Assembly: GCF_020520425.1 (NCBI RefSeq)
Contig: NC_079491.1
Coordinates: 25,349,449-25,413,448, forward strand
DNA: 64,000 nucleotides
DNA from: Spinacia oleracea
Lineage: Eukaryota > Streptophyta > Magnoliopsida > Caryophyllales > Amaranthaceae
Direction: 5' to 3'
Shown in pieces: positions 11,860-23,420 of the stretch. A model generated the notes under the pieces. That model did not search any database, was not told the origin of the DNA, and was given only the letters and a program-made list of their open reading frames with translations. The translations under genes were made by a program, and so were the position numbers. How positions within the stretch are numbered: position 1 is the first letter of the stretch; the number at the start of each line of letters is the position of its first letter.

Positions 11860-13761
11860 TGCACTCCCCTCTCTCCTTTCCCAATTTAAAGTCCAGATCT
11901 CTATGTGTTATACTTTCCATCTTAATGTAACAGTTTATTTTAGTTATCATAATCTAAAATTTAAGGGTTTAATTGGAGTATTTCATTCAATAAATCAATT
12001 TTATTGTTGGGAGCTATTGGTTATTTGGGTGTTTATTAATGATGTAAAAGATACTTGTTCTTCTTTTACTCCGTATTAAGTAACGACTTTGAGTGTGACA
12101 TTTTATTGAGCCGCAATTATTGATTATGTCTTTTAGTGTTTTCATGGAGAATTTGCATGAATGGAAGTATGTTTCAATTTTAAATTCTTGTCTGATGGTT
12201 TAATCATGAGATGTATATAGTGGGTCAGATATCTAATCTAATTAATATTACGGAGTAAGAGCAACTGAAACTAATTTGTATGTTGGTTTGTGTTTGGCGT
12301 TACATTTCCTGTTTATTTACTGATGTCAAGAACTATGTAGTTGACTTACTATAGTTTCTGTCTGCTGAATTTGCTGATATGTGGAGTAGTGGAAATGGAA
12401 ATTAAGCATGCTTCTACCAGACAAGGATTGTAATCCAAGGAGAAAAAGGACTAACGTGACGTTGAACAAATAGTAAATATAAAACATTCATGACAATAAT
12501 GACATGTATGCAGCCTTATGCAGCCTTATGCACTACCTTCCAGTTCGTAACGAGTGTCTCTAAACCTTACTTTTGAGTTAGGCCAGGCATACCCAAGCGG
12601 CTATTAACACCTCGTTTTAGAATTGGATAGATGGAATTCCCTGTGATATGAATATGATAGGGTTAATTAGATCACTAATTTCCCTTCCAACTCATATTTG
12701 GGGGTTTTACCTTCCATATCACTAATATTATCTAAGCTCTTGCTATAACATTATTTAAATAATCTACAGGTTGTAGTTGATTGTAGTTTGCTGAGGAGAA
12801 TATGTGCTTATCTTGCTGACTACCATAAATTTGAGAGTGTGAATGTTTTACGGGATAGCCTAATCCATTATGATTAAGGAACAAGTGTATTGTTTATGTG
12901 TGTTTACATATTCTACACCTTGCATCGCTGCATTTATTTTCCTCTTAACGTAGACTCGTGTTTCTAGATCTTGATTGAAGGATCCTAAGTTAGTTTACTC
13001 TTGCTTCTTAATATTAAGGTTTATTGAGATTACAGGGAGGATGAGGGTCTTAGTCGACATTCTCTCTTACTTTTCATTGCGAGTGGTGGACAGGATGATT
13101 AAGTCACTATTCTATTGTCTGAGTCTATTGTAACCTTTCATATTCATATTTTTTCCTTACCGGATGAAGATAATTTAAGACTTTTTTCCATCATGGTTGA
13201 TGTATAGCATGGATTATGGAACTAAGGGTTCTTGCAAAAGAGCTGACGACAGTTCAGCAAGAGTAAGAGAGCGCACATCCTCTCTTTAGTAGATTAATGA
13301 TGTTAGTGTTAAATAGTAGGTAACTCTTACCAGAGGTAAATAGTAGTATTTGTAATGGGGTGATGAACACAGGTACAACTGCATTCTAACTTCTCCATTT
13401 CAGTGTCTTTGCAAACTCTTAACAATAGTGATCTGACTAATTACATGATCGTCTATCTATCTAATAACTACATGAACCATGGAATATAATATGTTGTCAT
13501 TTTGTCTTATTAAAATTGTGACTTGTTTCTTATGTAATAGTTGTGAGGTACTAATGATCAAGGAGAAAGAGAAAGCAAAGAGAAGGATGGAAAAAGATAG
13601 TAAGTATAGTCCACCATTCACATCCAGTTGACCCTTTGGAGGACGAAGATGGTGAATGATTGTAGTCAAGGGTTGATGTCCAACTCTATTTTTCTAAGAA
13701 TCAATGTCAATTGTTATATGTATAAATTAGTTGAACACTAGCTAGCAATATGATGTAATAC
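11860..13761. other. Helitron interior, no gene recognised
   Basis: AT-rich sequence without a convincing reading frame. A short lysine/glutamate-rich run at about 13557-13600 (IKEKEKAKRRMEKDR) might be a captured exon, but nothing supports it further. Confidence 0.3.
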
Positions 13762-13766
13762 GTAAG

Positions 13767-15234
13767 TGATGAGTCATATTTGTATAGGGTATTTTAGGCG
13801 CATTTAGGTTGCATTATTAGGCATTTATATCATTTTAGTTGCATTTAGGATCACATTTGCATAAGTTATCGTTGTCGTACTCTATTACGCCCCGTTTGTG
13901 TTTTCTTAATGTTTCAGGTGATTTTACGGTCATTTGGATGCTTTCGGAGTGTTATGAGTTGATTCGGATGATGAACGGATGGAATGTTGACTCGAGGATC
14001 ATTGCATATCTCTAGGGATAATTTTGAGTCAATAACGAAGCTAAACGCTATTTTTCTAAGCATCAAAACGGACAAGCGTTCACTCTTTTGATGATATCTC
14101 AAGTTCTACATGTCGGAATGAGGCGATTTTTATTGGCCTAGAAAGTAGACTTCAAGAGCTTTCCAACGACAGGTCACACGTCCTTTTAGGCATTGTAGAA
14201 CAAGAGTTATGACATAAACAAGATGGCTCGACTATCCGATTCGCCCGAAGCCCAAAACGATGGCCCAATCTTCCCCTTGGGCGCGAAAACCAGCGACCCA
14301 CCAGCGGGCCCGCTGGTTTCTCCGCCCAACTACTTCCACACGCGGGTTCATGCTTTCGTCTTGGTGATCGTCCAATTAAATCTTAGCTTATGTAATTGTT
14401 ATCTTTTCCTATTTTGTTTAGAATTTAGGAAGCATATAAATACTTGAAAGGATTGCTTTATTTCGCTCATGCTTTTATTTCCTTTAGGTTTTCAATTCCC
14501 TAGATTTCGAATTCACGTTCTTTTTCTCTCTTTTCTTCTTCATGATACCTAGTTTTTCTACATACTCCATCAATGTAATTCTTTGAGGTATAATTGATTT
14601 TTCTCTTTATTTTATTTATTGCTTTTAATTATGTTTTCATTCTTAGAATTGATTTTCATTGTTCGTTTCATGATTGAGTAGTTCGCTTTCTAGGGTTTGG
14701 GAATCCATGTTTATATTATGAATCCTTATTATTATTGTTGATGGTTTGATTATTCATTGATATTTCTAGTTGATTAGGTTTATATTGTTAATCTTTGCAA
14801 TCTGATCAATTGTTTGATTAAATCATGCTAATAGGATTTAGAATCGAAAGATCGAATTTTAGAGGCTTACCTACAACTAGCAATTCTGATTATGTTAGCG
14901 ATCGTACTGCATATGTTGAATTGAGAGTGTTAAGACCCGACCGTAGGATTAACTTGTGCTCTAGATAATTTGAATATTTGAGTTGTTGATGATGTTTTGA
15001 TTGATTCTGAACTATGAATATGGTGAACCGTTGCCCTAGATATTTTAGTTTATTTTTCTATTTATTTTAGTTTAAACATTGAATCCTAAATTTCGTGACA
15101 TTGTTAGTTTCGCCATACCTTGAAAGCTAGATTTAAATAGCCATCTCTCTGTGGATTCGACCCTGCTTACCCTACTACATTGTTAGGAGGTTTCGTTAGG
15201 ATTTTATTTTTGACGGGTGTACGACAACCTATCA
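13767..15234. mobile_element. Solo LTR, 1468 bp
   Basis: The sequence begins TGATGAGTCATA and ends ACCTATCA (TG...CA), flanked by the 5-bp duplication GTAAG at 13762-13766 and 15235-15239. It has no internal retrotransposon domain, so it is a solo LTR left by recombination between two LTRs. The body resembles plant Ty3-type LTRs; the family call is inference. It is nested in the 4.93-kb Helitron and thus younger than it. Confidence 0.88.
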
Positions 15235-15501
15235 GTAAGGCTCGTACGTACTTTTGAATATCTCTAACACTCTTAGTCCTTTTGTGTGTAAGCATTTGAA
15301 TTTCTTAAGCACTCTTAGCCCATTATGTGCAAGCACCAGATCATCCAATCACGTACGTACCCTAAGTTTAATGTGTGTTCTTAGGGCTTTTGCAAGGCAA
15401 TGCTCCATGTTCGTAGCCAATTACTCTATGCTTTTGCTCCTTTTGTAAGACTTAGTAATTCTGGTTGCCAAATGCATCTAATATCTACTACCTAAGTATT
15501 T

Positions 15502-15571
15502 GCATCTACTTGTTTCACTATTTGTTATATCATATGCATCTACTTGTTTCACTATTTGTTATATCATATTG
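15502..15571. repeat. 36-bp tandem duplication
   Basis: Two adjacent copies of a unit beginning GCATCTACTTGTTTCACT near the 3' end of the Helitron. Confidence 0.85.
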
Positions 15572-16739
15572 CGTTTTTTGGACTTTTATCATACAAGTTA
15601 TACAAATTTGCTTTCTCTAATCGTTTTACATCCTTGAATCCTAAGAAATATTGTACATTAACTCTAAGGTACTCCGTATTGGGGTAGCATTTTTCTAATG
15701 TAGTACTCTAGGTAGTGTGATTGATTTTATATTTTATTTTTTGAGGAATATGGAGAAGTGAAATTTCATATTTTTAGGAAATACTTATACCTTTTGGCTT
15801 GCTATTATGACTCCGACTATCAACGACACCAACATGCAAATCGAAATTTAATATATTCTTGCGTTTATTATTAATTTGTAAATGCCCGACTTTTATATAA
15901 CATTTTTACAAAATAAATTTGTATAACTTGGGGGATTGTGCGCGCTAGCGCACAATCAAACAACTAGTAAGATACAAAAGCAATAGCTATTTTCTTGATG
16001 AGTTGTGGCGTTTTAAGGTGTTTTAGGAGTATTTTGTGTTTTAGTGTTGTATCGAGTGTTGTATCGGAGATTCGAATGGAAAATTTCCTCCCACTATAAC
16101 AGAACTTGTTTGGGACTCTTACATATGTGGATGATGATTTTGAAAGAAAACTCATGACAAAAATGATAAGAAATTAATAAAAACAATAGGAAACCTACAA
16201 TAAACAGTCAGAAAGGGGGTATTTATAAGCAAACAATAAGCAACGACTAATTTTCAAACACAAAGACTATTCGTTGAACATCAAAATGGGTAATGTAAAG
16301 TTATGGGTATTTGGTGAATTAAGTTTCAGAACAAGGTATTTGGGGAAATAAGTATTGAAATAGGGGTATTTAGTGAATTTGAAAATTAGGTTAACGGAGG
16401 ACTACAACGCGTCATTAGTAAGGGTATTTTGGGTATTAAGTCATTTGTGAGGGGCATTTGGTGAATTTATGAAAGTCGAGGGGCATTTGGTGAATTACAC
16501 CAAAATTCAGGAGTATTTCATGAAAAATCAGAAAAAATGGACATTGTGCGTGAGAAATTTCAAAACAATCCCTTTGATTGACATATCAAGTGACATTCTC
16601 GTAATTATAATGAAAAATAATCTAAAAATTGCAATGTACAATATATTTGCATAGCTTCTAAATGCAGAAAAGATTTTCTTATGCAGAAATTAAAATTACC
16701 AAAATATCCCTAATTAATAAATAAACCTTAAAAATATTA

Positions 16740-17170
16740 ATAATACAAAAACCTTAGTTAGACACCTAACTCAAAGGCAAACCTCCGATTAAACCGATCC
16801 CTCCAAAGAAAAAATCATCTGAATTTGTCTCAATCAAATTATCACGGATTTACTCCTCTCTCTAGATTGCATCTTGTAAAGAAAGAGAGAAACAAAAATT
16901 TGCCAATGTACCAAATTAATCCATCTTCTTTCCATTGTTGTAATTAGATAAAGAAAATCAAATTGAAGAACACCCATCTGATTTTCTTTAGTGGACGTTA
17001 CAGAGACAAAAAATGAGGAAGGCAACGGTGGAGGCGGCGGTGGTATGTACAACGGTGGTGTGTGCGGCGTTAGCGATGTTGGTGAGATAGAGGTTGAAAA
17101 GCTCAAGCAAGTGGGATCGTGTAATGGCAATACTGAAGGAGTTAGATGACAAATGTGGGACTCCTTTGGG
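16740..17170 (+). pseudogene. Hexokinase 5' leader and first-exon fragment
   Basis: Reading from ATG at 17013 gives MRKATVEAAVVCTTVVCAAL, then AMLVR, a TAG at 17088-17090, then RLKSSSKWDRVMAILKELDD and KCGTPLG. This is the pattern of the N-terminal membrane anchor and first helix of plant type-B hexokinases (anchor, basic RR/RLKSS, W-x-R-x-x-x-ILKE). The fragment stops at about 17168, next to a possible GT donor, and no later hexokinase exon follows. The in-frame stop and missing catalytic domains make it a pseudogene fragment, possibly captured by a transposon. The upstream 270 bp may be the original leader. Confidence 0.7.
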
Positions 17171-18420
17171 TAATCTAACTTACTAACACCTACTCTCAGT
17201 ACGGAGTAGTAAATACTTTTGTAAAGAAAATATATAAATAAGGTTATATACTTCGTATTGGGACTTTTGTTTTAACTTAAATAATTTCATAATCATAACA
17301 ACGTATTCAAGCAATCACCTATATACGTTGTTACAAGTAGTTGACTCCTACAACTACTCTAAGGGATTACTAATTAGTCCTACGTAAAATGTACGTAAGA
17401 TCCACTTCTAAGTGTACTAGTTTACTTAGTAGTCCTAATAATCTATCTCAACACACCGTCACACGCCAAGATATAATTATATAGCTGGCCGCCAAAATAC
17501 AATTTTACTCCTTGTATGATTTGATACTACAAATATTATTGTCTAAGTTTGTATGTATTAGGATTCTAGAGTTAGATTATATAGATATAACGTTTCCTTT
17601 GCATATTAAACATAGACAATACTCTTTTACAAATATGATGAACATATCAATGAACAAGAGCATTCAATCTTTGATGAAAACAAGAACACAGTAATTGGTC
17701 ACATCAAGAGAATGGAGGAAGAACAAGGAAAATTTGGCCATACAACAAATACAGAGCCAACTGAATTATATCAAAATAACATTTAGTTTGACTTTGTGTT
17801 TAATAATATTGATTATATATGCATTGTTTTTATGATGCAACAATCAATTAAATTAGAGTAGTGATTAATTCATAGTGGTTAGCAATCGATTTATTGATAA
17901 TTGTATTCACTTGTTTGTTTTGGATTAGAAGGAACCCATAATTGTCGTTTTCATATTTTAAATTTTAATTTTGACAATTTATGTATTTAGAGAATTACTA
18001 TAGATCGAATGGGTATTGTGTGAAAGAACTATTTACAATTGGCACTACACAAAGGTGATTGGCGTTTGACTATGTGTTTTATTCAGAATGATACGAAGTA
18101 CATACTATGTATTTTTTTTATAGTCATTTTGATTATTGAACTCAATTTTACCAACATGTTTGATAGGACTATAAAGAATATTGGCATTTTCACTAAACAA
18201 ACATCAAACCCAATTACGACAACCAATATTTGTTTATAATTATGGACAAAAAACATCGTTGAACAAACATCAAACCCAACCTTTATCGTCAAACCCAATT
18301 ACGACATTTACATATAGGTAATTCTCACTTGTTTGTTTTGGATTAGAATGAACCCATATTTTATCATGTTGGAAATTATTGTTAAGGTAGTAAAATAGAT
18401 CATATTGTATAATTTACTTT
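17171..18420. other. Upstream part of a dead MULE, non-coding
   Basis: AT-rich, no coding signal. A 40-bp segment (around CACTTGTTTGTTTTGGATTA) occurs at 17908-17945 and again at 18327-18358, and CATCAAACCCAATTACGACA occurs at about 18203 and in varied form near 18285-18305. An AG acceptor-like TTTTTTGCAG just before 18429 suggests an intron of the following transposase. Confidence 0.4.
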
Positions 18421-18428
18421 TTTGCAGG

Positions 18429-19402
18429 ATGTCTATGTCCACTTAAATTCGAGCCAATTGAAGGATTTTGGCTGCTTATTCGAGACAAATGTGACGTTTA
18501 AAAGTCGAATTGAGGTAATAAATTTTGCTAGAGATATCGGAAAAATGCACAAAATAGGTGTAGCTATTATCACTTCAAGGGGAGGTGCAGGCAACGGATC
18601 TAGAGAAGCATATGTATGGTTTGGATGTGAAAGATCTTTACCTTATCGTAGGAATATTTATAGTGTGCAGGTAAATACCAAGCGTAACACCGGATCCGAG
18701 AGATGTGAGTGTCCATTTCGTCTTAATGGAAAGGAAATGGTTGGAGGAACTTGGAGATTGTTTGTAGCCGATGGAAATCACAATCATGATTTTCCTGCAT
18801 ATAATGTGGGTCGTTCGATAATGAGTAGGTTGACCAAGGATGAGGAGAATAAAACAAGGGAGATGACTTGAGCTCATGTGACACCTTCACAGATTTTGGT
18901 GCCTATAAAGAATAAAAATAAGGAAAACTAAACCACAATGAAACAAATATACAACTTTCGGCACAAAATAAGGAACGAAGAAACGGATCGTCGATCAGTT
19001 ATGCAACAAACTCTGAAATATTTGAATGATGAAACATACTTCTATTGGTACCGAACTACACCAGGTACAAATGTATTAACTGATTTATTTTTTGCTAACA
19101 AAAAAGTCGTGCATATGTTACAGTTATTTAATTTTGTTTTGATGATGGATTGCACTTAAGACAAATAGATAGAAAATTCCCTTCCTATAAATAATTGGAT
19201 GTGTTCCGACCGGGAAAAACTTTGCCGCTGGATTTGCATTTCTCCAAGATGAGAAAAAAAATAGTTTTGAATGGGCACTTCGGTGTGTGAGATCTCTCTT
19301 TGACCCTAATCATATGCCAGAAGTTATTGTTATGGATAGAGAGTATGCTGTAATACATGCGATTGATGATGTATTTCCCTAGAGTGATCATATGTTAATT
19401 CA
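18429..19402 (+). pseudogene. FAR1/MULE transposase pseudogene
   Basis: The first part (18429-18868) resembles the FAR1-type zinc DNA-binding domain: FKSRIEVINFARDIGK, then CERS, RCECPFRLNGKE and DGNHNHDFP, giving a CxC...HxH zinc ligand set. After a TGA at 18869-18871 and a TAA at 18929-18931 the same frame continues with a MULE transposase region ending VLMMDCT (to 19157). After a frameshift comes SFEWALRCVRSLFDPNHMPE and VIVMDREYAVIHAIDDVFP, the expected DDE-domain segment of MULE transposases (MUSTANG/FAR1-like). The catalytic domain is truncated after about 19400, so it cannot be active. Confidence 0.85.
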
Positions 19403-19403
19403 A

Positions 19404-19461
19404 CTTGAACTGAAGCGGCCTCTAGCTAGACATTCATATCACTTGATCTCAATGAATAATT
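19404..19461 (-). repeat. Inverted scrap of the copia LTR
   Basis: About 57 bp matches, in reverse, the 5' part of the copia LTR at roughly 22862-22921 (CTTGAACTGAAGCGGCCTCT onward) with five or six differences. It directly follows the truncated MULE transposase. It may be a relic of an older LTR copy or filler DNA from break repair. Confidence 0.75.
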
Positions 19462-19908
19462 AACTAAACCACAGTAGAGGTGGTACATGGCAGCCATGAA
19501 AAGAAGATAATGGAAGGGGGAGAGAGAAACAAAAATAAAGAGAAAATAAATTAGTTAAATCAATCTATATTATCAAAGCAGAGTGTGAAAAATGTGAGGT
19601 CTTCAAAACCCCAATCCTCAGCTCTCATGCACCGTTATTTAAGGAATATGTAATAAATTTTTTGAGTTGAACAACCATAAAATCATACAATACCATTAAT
19701 TCAACAAAGTCACTTACCAATTGCTATAAAACATGTTACATCATTATTAGAGCATGATATTTTATCTTACATATCTAACAACAATTTAATTATCTAACAT
19801 TGAGAGAATGTTATTTATCATATAAATGTTTATGTCCTTGATTAATATCGTAACTGCTTGATGTTTATTGTCATTCCCATTATATATAGTACTTTGTAAT
19901 TGTTTTTA
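19462..19908. other. No gene recognised
   Basis: AT-rich sequence between the MULE relic and the LINE target site. I see nothing supported in it. Confidence 0.4.
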
Positions 19909-19923
19909 TCTAATGCAATGCAT

Positions 19924-22790
19924 CTTGGGGTGGCCTGATTTGGGGAGTAAACATAAAACATGGAGGCACCACTTGCGTGAAGGAGTTACAATCCCAATTA
20001 TTTTTGGGGGTGATTTTAATGAGTTGCTTGCTTATGATGAGAAGGAGGGAGGCTCAGATAAAGATAGGAGGGAGATAGCTAATTTTCGGGAGGCGGTCAA
20101 CAATTGTGAGCTCCGTGATTTGGGTTATGAAGGCCAGTGGTGGACATGGGAGAGGGGTAAAACTGTTAGCACTAGAGTGAGAGAACGGCTAGATCGTTTT
20201 CTTGCATCTCAATCATGGCTACATATTTATCCCCATGCCTCAGTTGAGCACTTGCTTAGATATAGGTCAGATCACTCGCCAATAGTAGTTCGCACTAGTC
20301 CCAGACCAAAGAAGAGACGCATGAGAGGGAAGTCATTCAAATTCGAAAGGGCGTGGCTCTTAGATGAAAATTGTGAGGTTGTTGTGAAAGAAGCATGGGA
20401 ACAGGCTGCTGGACGGGATGTCATAAGCAAGATAGCCTCGGTGGAAAGTGGTTTGGTGGACTGGAGCAAGGATAAATTTGATGACCTAGGACAACGGATA
20501 GAAAAGACAGAGAGAGCACTCAAGTTGGCCCAACAAAAGACTATCTCTCAAGAGAGTTATGTGGAATGTACGGAGCTTGAAAAAACCCTAGATGAGCTAC
20601 ATTTCAATTAAACATGAAGCTTACTGGTATCTTAGGTTTCGTGTGTTAGAGGTGAAAGATGGGGATCGGAATACTAGTTATTTCCACCACAAGGCATCAC
20701 AAAGGAAGAAAAGGAACACTATTTAGGGCCTCTACGATGGAGATGGAGTTTAGCAAGTTGATGAGGAGAAATTTGAAGGGATAGTTTCCCGTTACTACGA
20801 GTAGTTGTTTACATCAAATAATCCCCGTGACACAAATTTGCAAGAGGTACTAAGACACTTAAAAGTTCAATCTCGGTGGAAGATAATGCTGATTTGTTAA
20901 AGCCATATACAAAGGAGTAGATACACTTAGAATTACAACAAATGCACCCTTGCAATGCTCCCGGGCCAGATGGTATGCATGCCATTTTTTACCAGCGTTT
21001 TTGGCATATTGTGGGTGATGACGTTACTGCCTTCGTTCGTAGTATTTTACATGGCCCTCTTTCTATTAGTCATGTTAATAAAACTAATGTGGCTTTGATC
21101 CCTAAAGTTAAAACCCCAAAAGAAATGTCTGAATTTAGGCCTATTAGTCTGTGTAATGTTTTGTATAAGCTGGTTTCTAAAGCTCTTGTTCTCAGGCTAA
21201 AATCTATCCTACCTGGGTTGGTGACAGAAAATTAAAGTGATTTTGTCCCAGGTAGGCTCATCACAGATAATGCTCTAATTGCTTTAGAACTTTTTCATAC
21301 TATGAAAAGGAGGAGTAGGGGCAGACGAGGGACCATAGCTTTGAAGCTGGATATGAGTAAGGCCTATGATAGGGTGGAGTGGGAATTTCTGAGGAAATTA
21401 CTTCTCACTATGGGTTTTGATGGAAGATGGGTTAATCTGGTCATGGATTGTGTGTCGTATGTAATATACTCTTTCATTATCAATGGAAGAGCTTGTGGTT
21501 CGGTGTCTCCGGCTAGGGGGCTCCGACAAGGAGATCCTTTGTCTCCTTATTTATTTATTCTGGTAGCGGATGCATTTTCTCATATGTTGCAGAATAAAGT
21601 GGTGGAACGGAAATTACATGGGGCTAAGGCAAGCCGTAGTGGCCCGGAAATCTCACATCTTTTATTTGCAGATGACAGTTTACTCTTTGCTAGAGCTAAT
21701 CGACAGGAGTGCGAAGTTATAGTTGATATACTCAACAAATATGAAGTAGCATCTGGTCAAAAATTTAATTATGAAAAGTCAGAAGTTTCCTTTAGCAGAG
21801 GGGTGAGTACTGAGTAGAAAGAAGAATTGATGGGAGTCCTTAATATGCGGCAAGTCGATAGGCACGGAAAATATTTAGGGATCCCTACTGTTGCGGGGAA
21901 GTCTAAAAAATTTGTGTACGGAGCACTACTTGACAGAATCTGGAAGAAACTACATGGTTGGAAGGAGAAACTTCTCTCACGAGCTGGGAAAGAGATACTA
22001 CTTAAATCTTTCATTCAAGCCATCCCGACTTATTTGATGGGTGTTTATAAATTTTCGTGTTCGGTGATCAATGACATTGGCTCAGCAATGACTCGCTTTT
22101 TCTGGGGCCAAAAAGGTACGCAACGTAAGATACATTGGAAAAGTTGGGAAGTAATGTGTACCCCCAAATGCCTAGGTGGGATGGGACTTAAAGATCTCTC
22201 GGTCTTTAACGATGCACTTCTTGGTAGACAGGCTTGGAGATTAGTACAAAAGGAGGAATCGTTGCTTGGAAAAGTCATGAAAGCCAAGTATTATCCCAAT
22301 AGCTTAGCTCATTCATGGAGGCTTTCTTGGGCTATGCAGGTAGTTACTCATGGAGAAGTATATGGAGTGCTAAGGCACTGGTCAAGGAAGGGGCGATATG
22401 GAGGATCGATAATGGCTCAAAAGTGAACATTTGGAAGGATCTGTGGCTAACTGACAGTAAAGGTAGGTTTGTTACAAGCACCGAAGTGGAGGATGTTGAG
22501 CATGTTAGTGACCTGGTGGACGTAGATAAGATGGAATGGGATGAAGATATTATTGATAAATATTTTAACGAGAGTGACAAAAATGCATCCTCACTATTCC
22601 ATTGAGTGAGCGAGCACCGTGTGACTCCCTTACATGGGCTTACTCAAACGATGGTCTATACTCAACTAAGACAACTTATATGTTGGGGAAAGGGTGCAAT
22701 TTTGATGCACCCCATCGTGCTTGGGTGGTGATTTGGGGTTTGGAGGCCTCCCCGAAGGTGAGACTTTTCTTTTGGCGTCTATGCACAGGT
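19924..22790 (+). pseudogene. LINE ORF2, endonuclease C-terminal part, RT and zf-RVT start
   Basis: Domains in order: the end of an APE-type endonuclease (GGDFNE at about 20010, RYRSDHSPI at about 20260); a coiled linker; and a reverse transcriptase from CNAPGPDGMHA (20947), through FRPISLCNVLYK and ALKLDMSKAYDRVEW (about 21340-21380) to GLRQGDPLSPYLFIL and the catalytic FADDSLLFA (about 21665-21690). This is followed by KYLGIP, SRAGKEILLKS and GGMGLKDLSVFNDALLGRQA. The zf-RVT motif SPKVRLFFWRLCTG ends where the copia element interrupts it. Stops and frameshifts occur at about 20610, 20725-20920, 21233, 21815, 22345 and 22603. The RT catalytic motif is preserved, so the copy was recently active in evolutionary terms but is now dead. 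Confidence 0.92.
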
Positions 22791-23084
22791 ATAATGCCCT
22801 TGGTCCAAGTATGCATTCTATGTTAAGTCTAATAAATGCGGTTCAGTATTAATTAACAAGTTAATAATTCAGTGAGATCAAGTGAGCTGAATGCCTAGCT
22901 AGAGGCCGCTTCAGTTCAAGTGGAATTAATGATATTAATCCACAGCTTACTCTTGACTGAACCCGTAGGGTCACACAAATAGTACGTAAACGGATCAAGT
23001 ATTTAATGGCATTAAATACTCTATCTATGGATATTCGGAATCGACGGATCTTGGTTTCAGTGGGAGCTGAGATCGTCACAGGCA

Positions 23085-23420
23085 AGAAATGAATACTCCG
23101 GAAACGATGATATTGCCGGAAACGGAAATATAGATCGTATCGGAAATATAAATATTATCCAAGTCGTAGATGTTGCCGAAAACGGAAACATGGTACGTAT
23201 CGGAAAATATTATCGGAAATGGAAATATTACCAGAATCGGAAATATTGCCGGAAACGGAAATATTGTCAGAATCGGAAATATTACCGGAATCGGAAAATA
23301 ATTCCGGAAACGGAAATATTAAATATTTGTTCGAAACGGAAATTAATTCCGGAATCGGAAATGTTAAATATTGTTCGTATCGGAAATGAATTCCGGAATC
23401 GGAAATTTAATCGGAAGCGT
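23085..23420. repeat. Degenerate CGGAAACGGAAATATT array in the LTR
   Basis: Some 20 imperfect units of the type CGGAAACGGAAATATTACC, repeated in tandem at 16-20 bp spacing. The same array is at 32190-32530 in the 3' LTR. Spacing and sequence vary between units, and there are no spacers of constant length. Confidence 0.9.

Larger units (their letters stand above)
11038..15967 (+). mobile_element. Helitron, 4.93 kb, non-autonomous, containing a solo LTR
   Basis: The 3' end is clear: a hairpin with an 8-bp stem (ATTGTGCG/CGCACAAT at 15935-15956), a 7-nt spacer, and CTAG at 15964-15967, followed by T. The 5' boundary is set by the host palindrome, where GAA (to 11037) and TAAGATAC (from 15968) are contiguous in the other arm. 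The first bases are CCCTAACCC rather than the usual TC, so the 5' terminus has mutated or is atypical. Without the solo LTR it was about 3.46 kb. I saw no Rep/helicase motif. Parts look like intron-containing gene pieces. Confidence 0.85.
8495..16531. mobile_element. Palindromic (foldback) element, ~2.4 kb before insertions, carrying two Helitrons
   Basis: The left arm (8495-10391) and right arm (10410-11037 continued at 15968-16531) are inverted copies about 1.2 kb long around an 18-bp centre. Outer ends share GATTTTTCATGAAATA followed by repeated AATTCACCAAAT-type sequence. Both arms are interrupted by Helitrons at different places, and removing each restores alignment with the other arm. 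No transposase is present; weak open frames at 10124-10375 and 10426-10638 are the same sequence in the two arms. The long arms suggest a Mutator-like or foldback element, but no convincing 9-bp target duplication was found. A fragment of the same terminal sequence occurs at 37325-37415. Confidence 0.85.
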
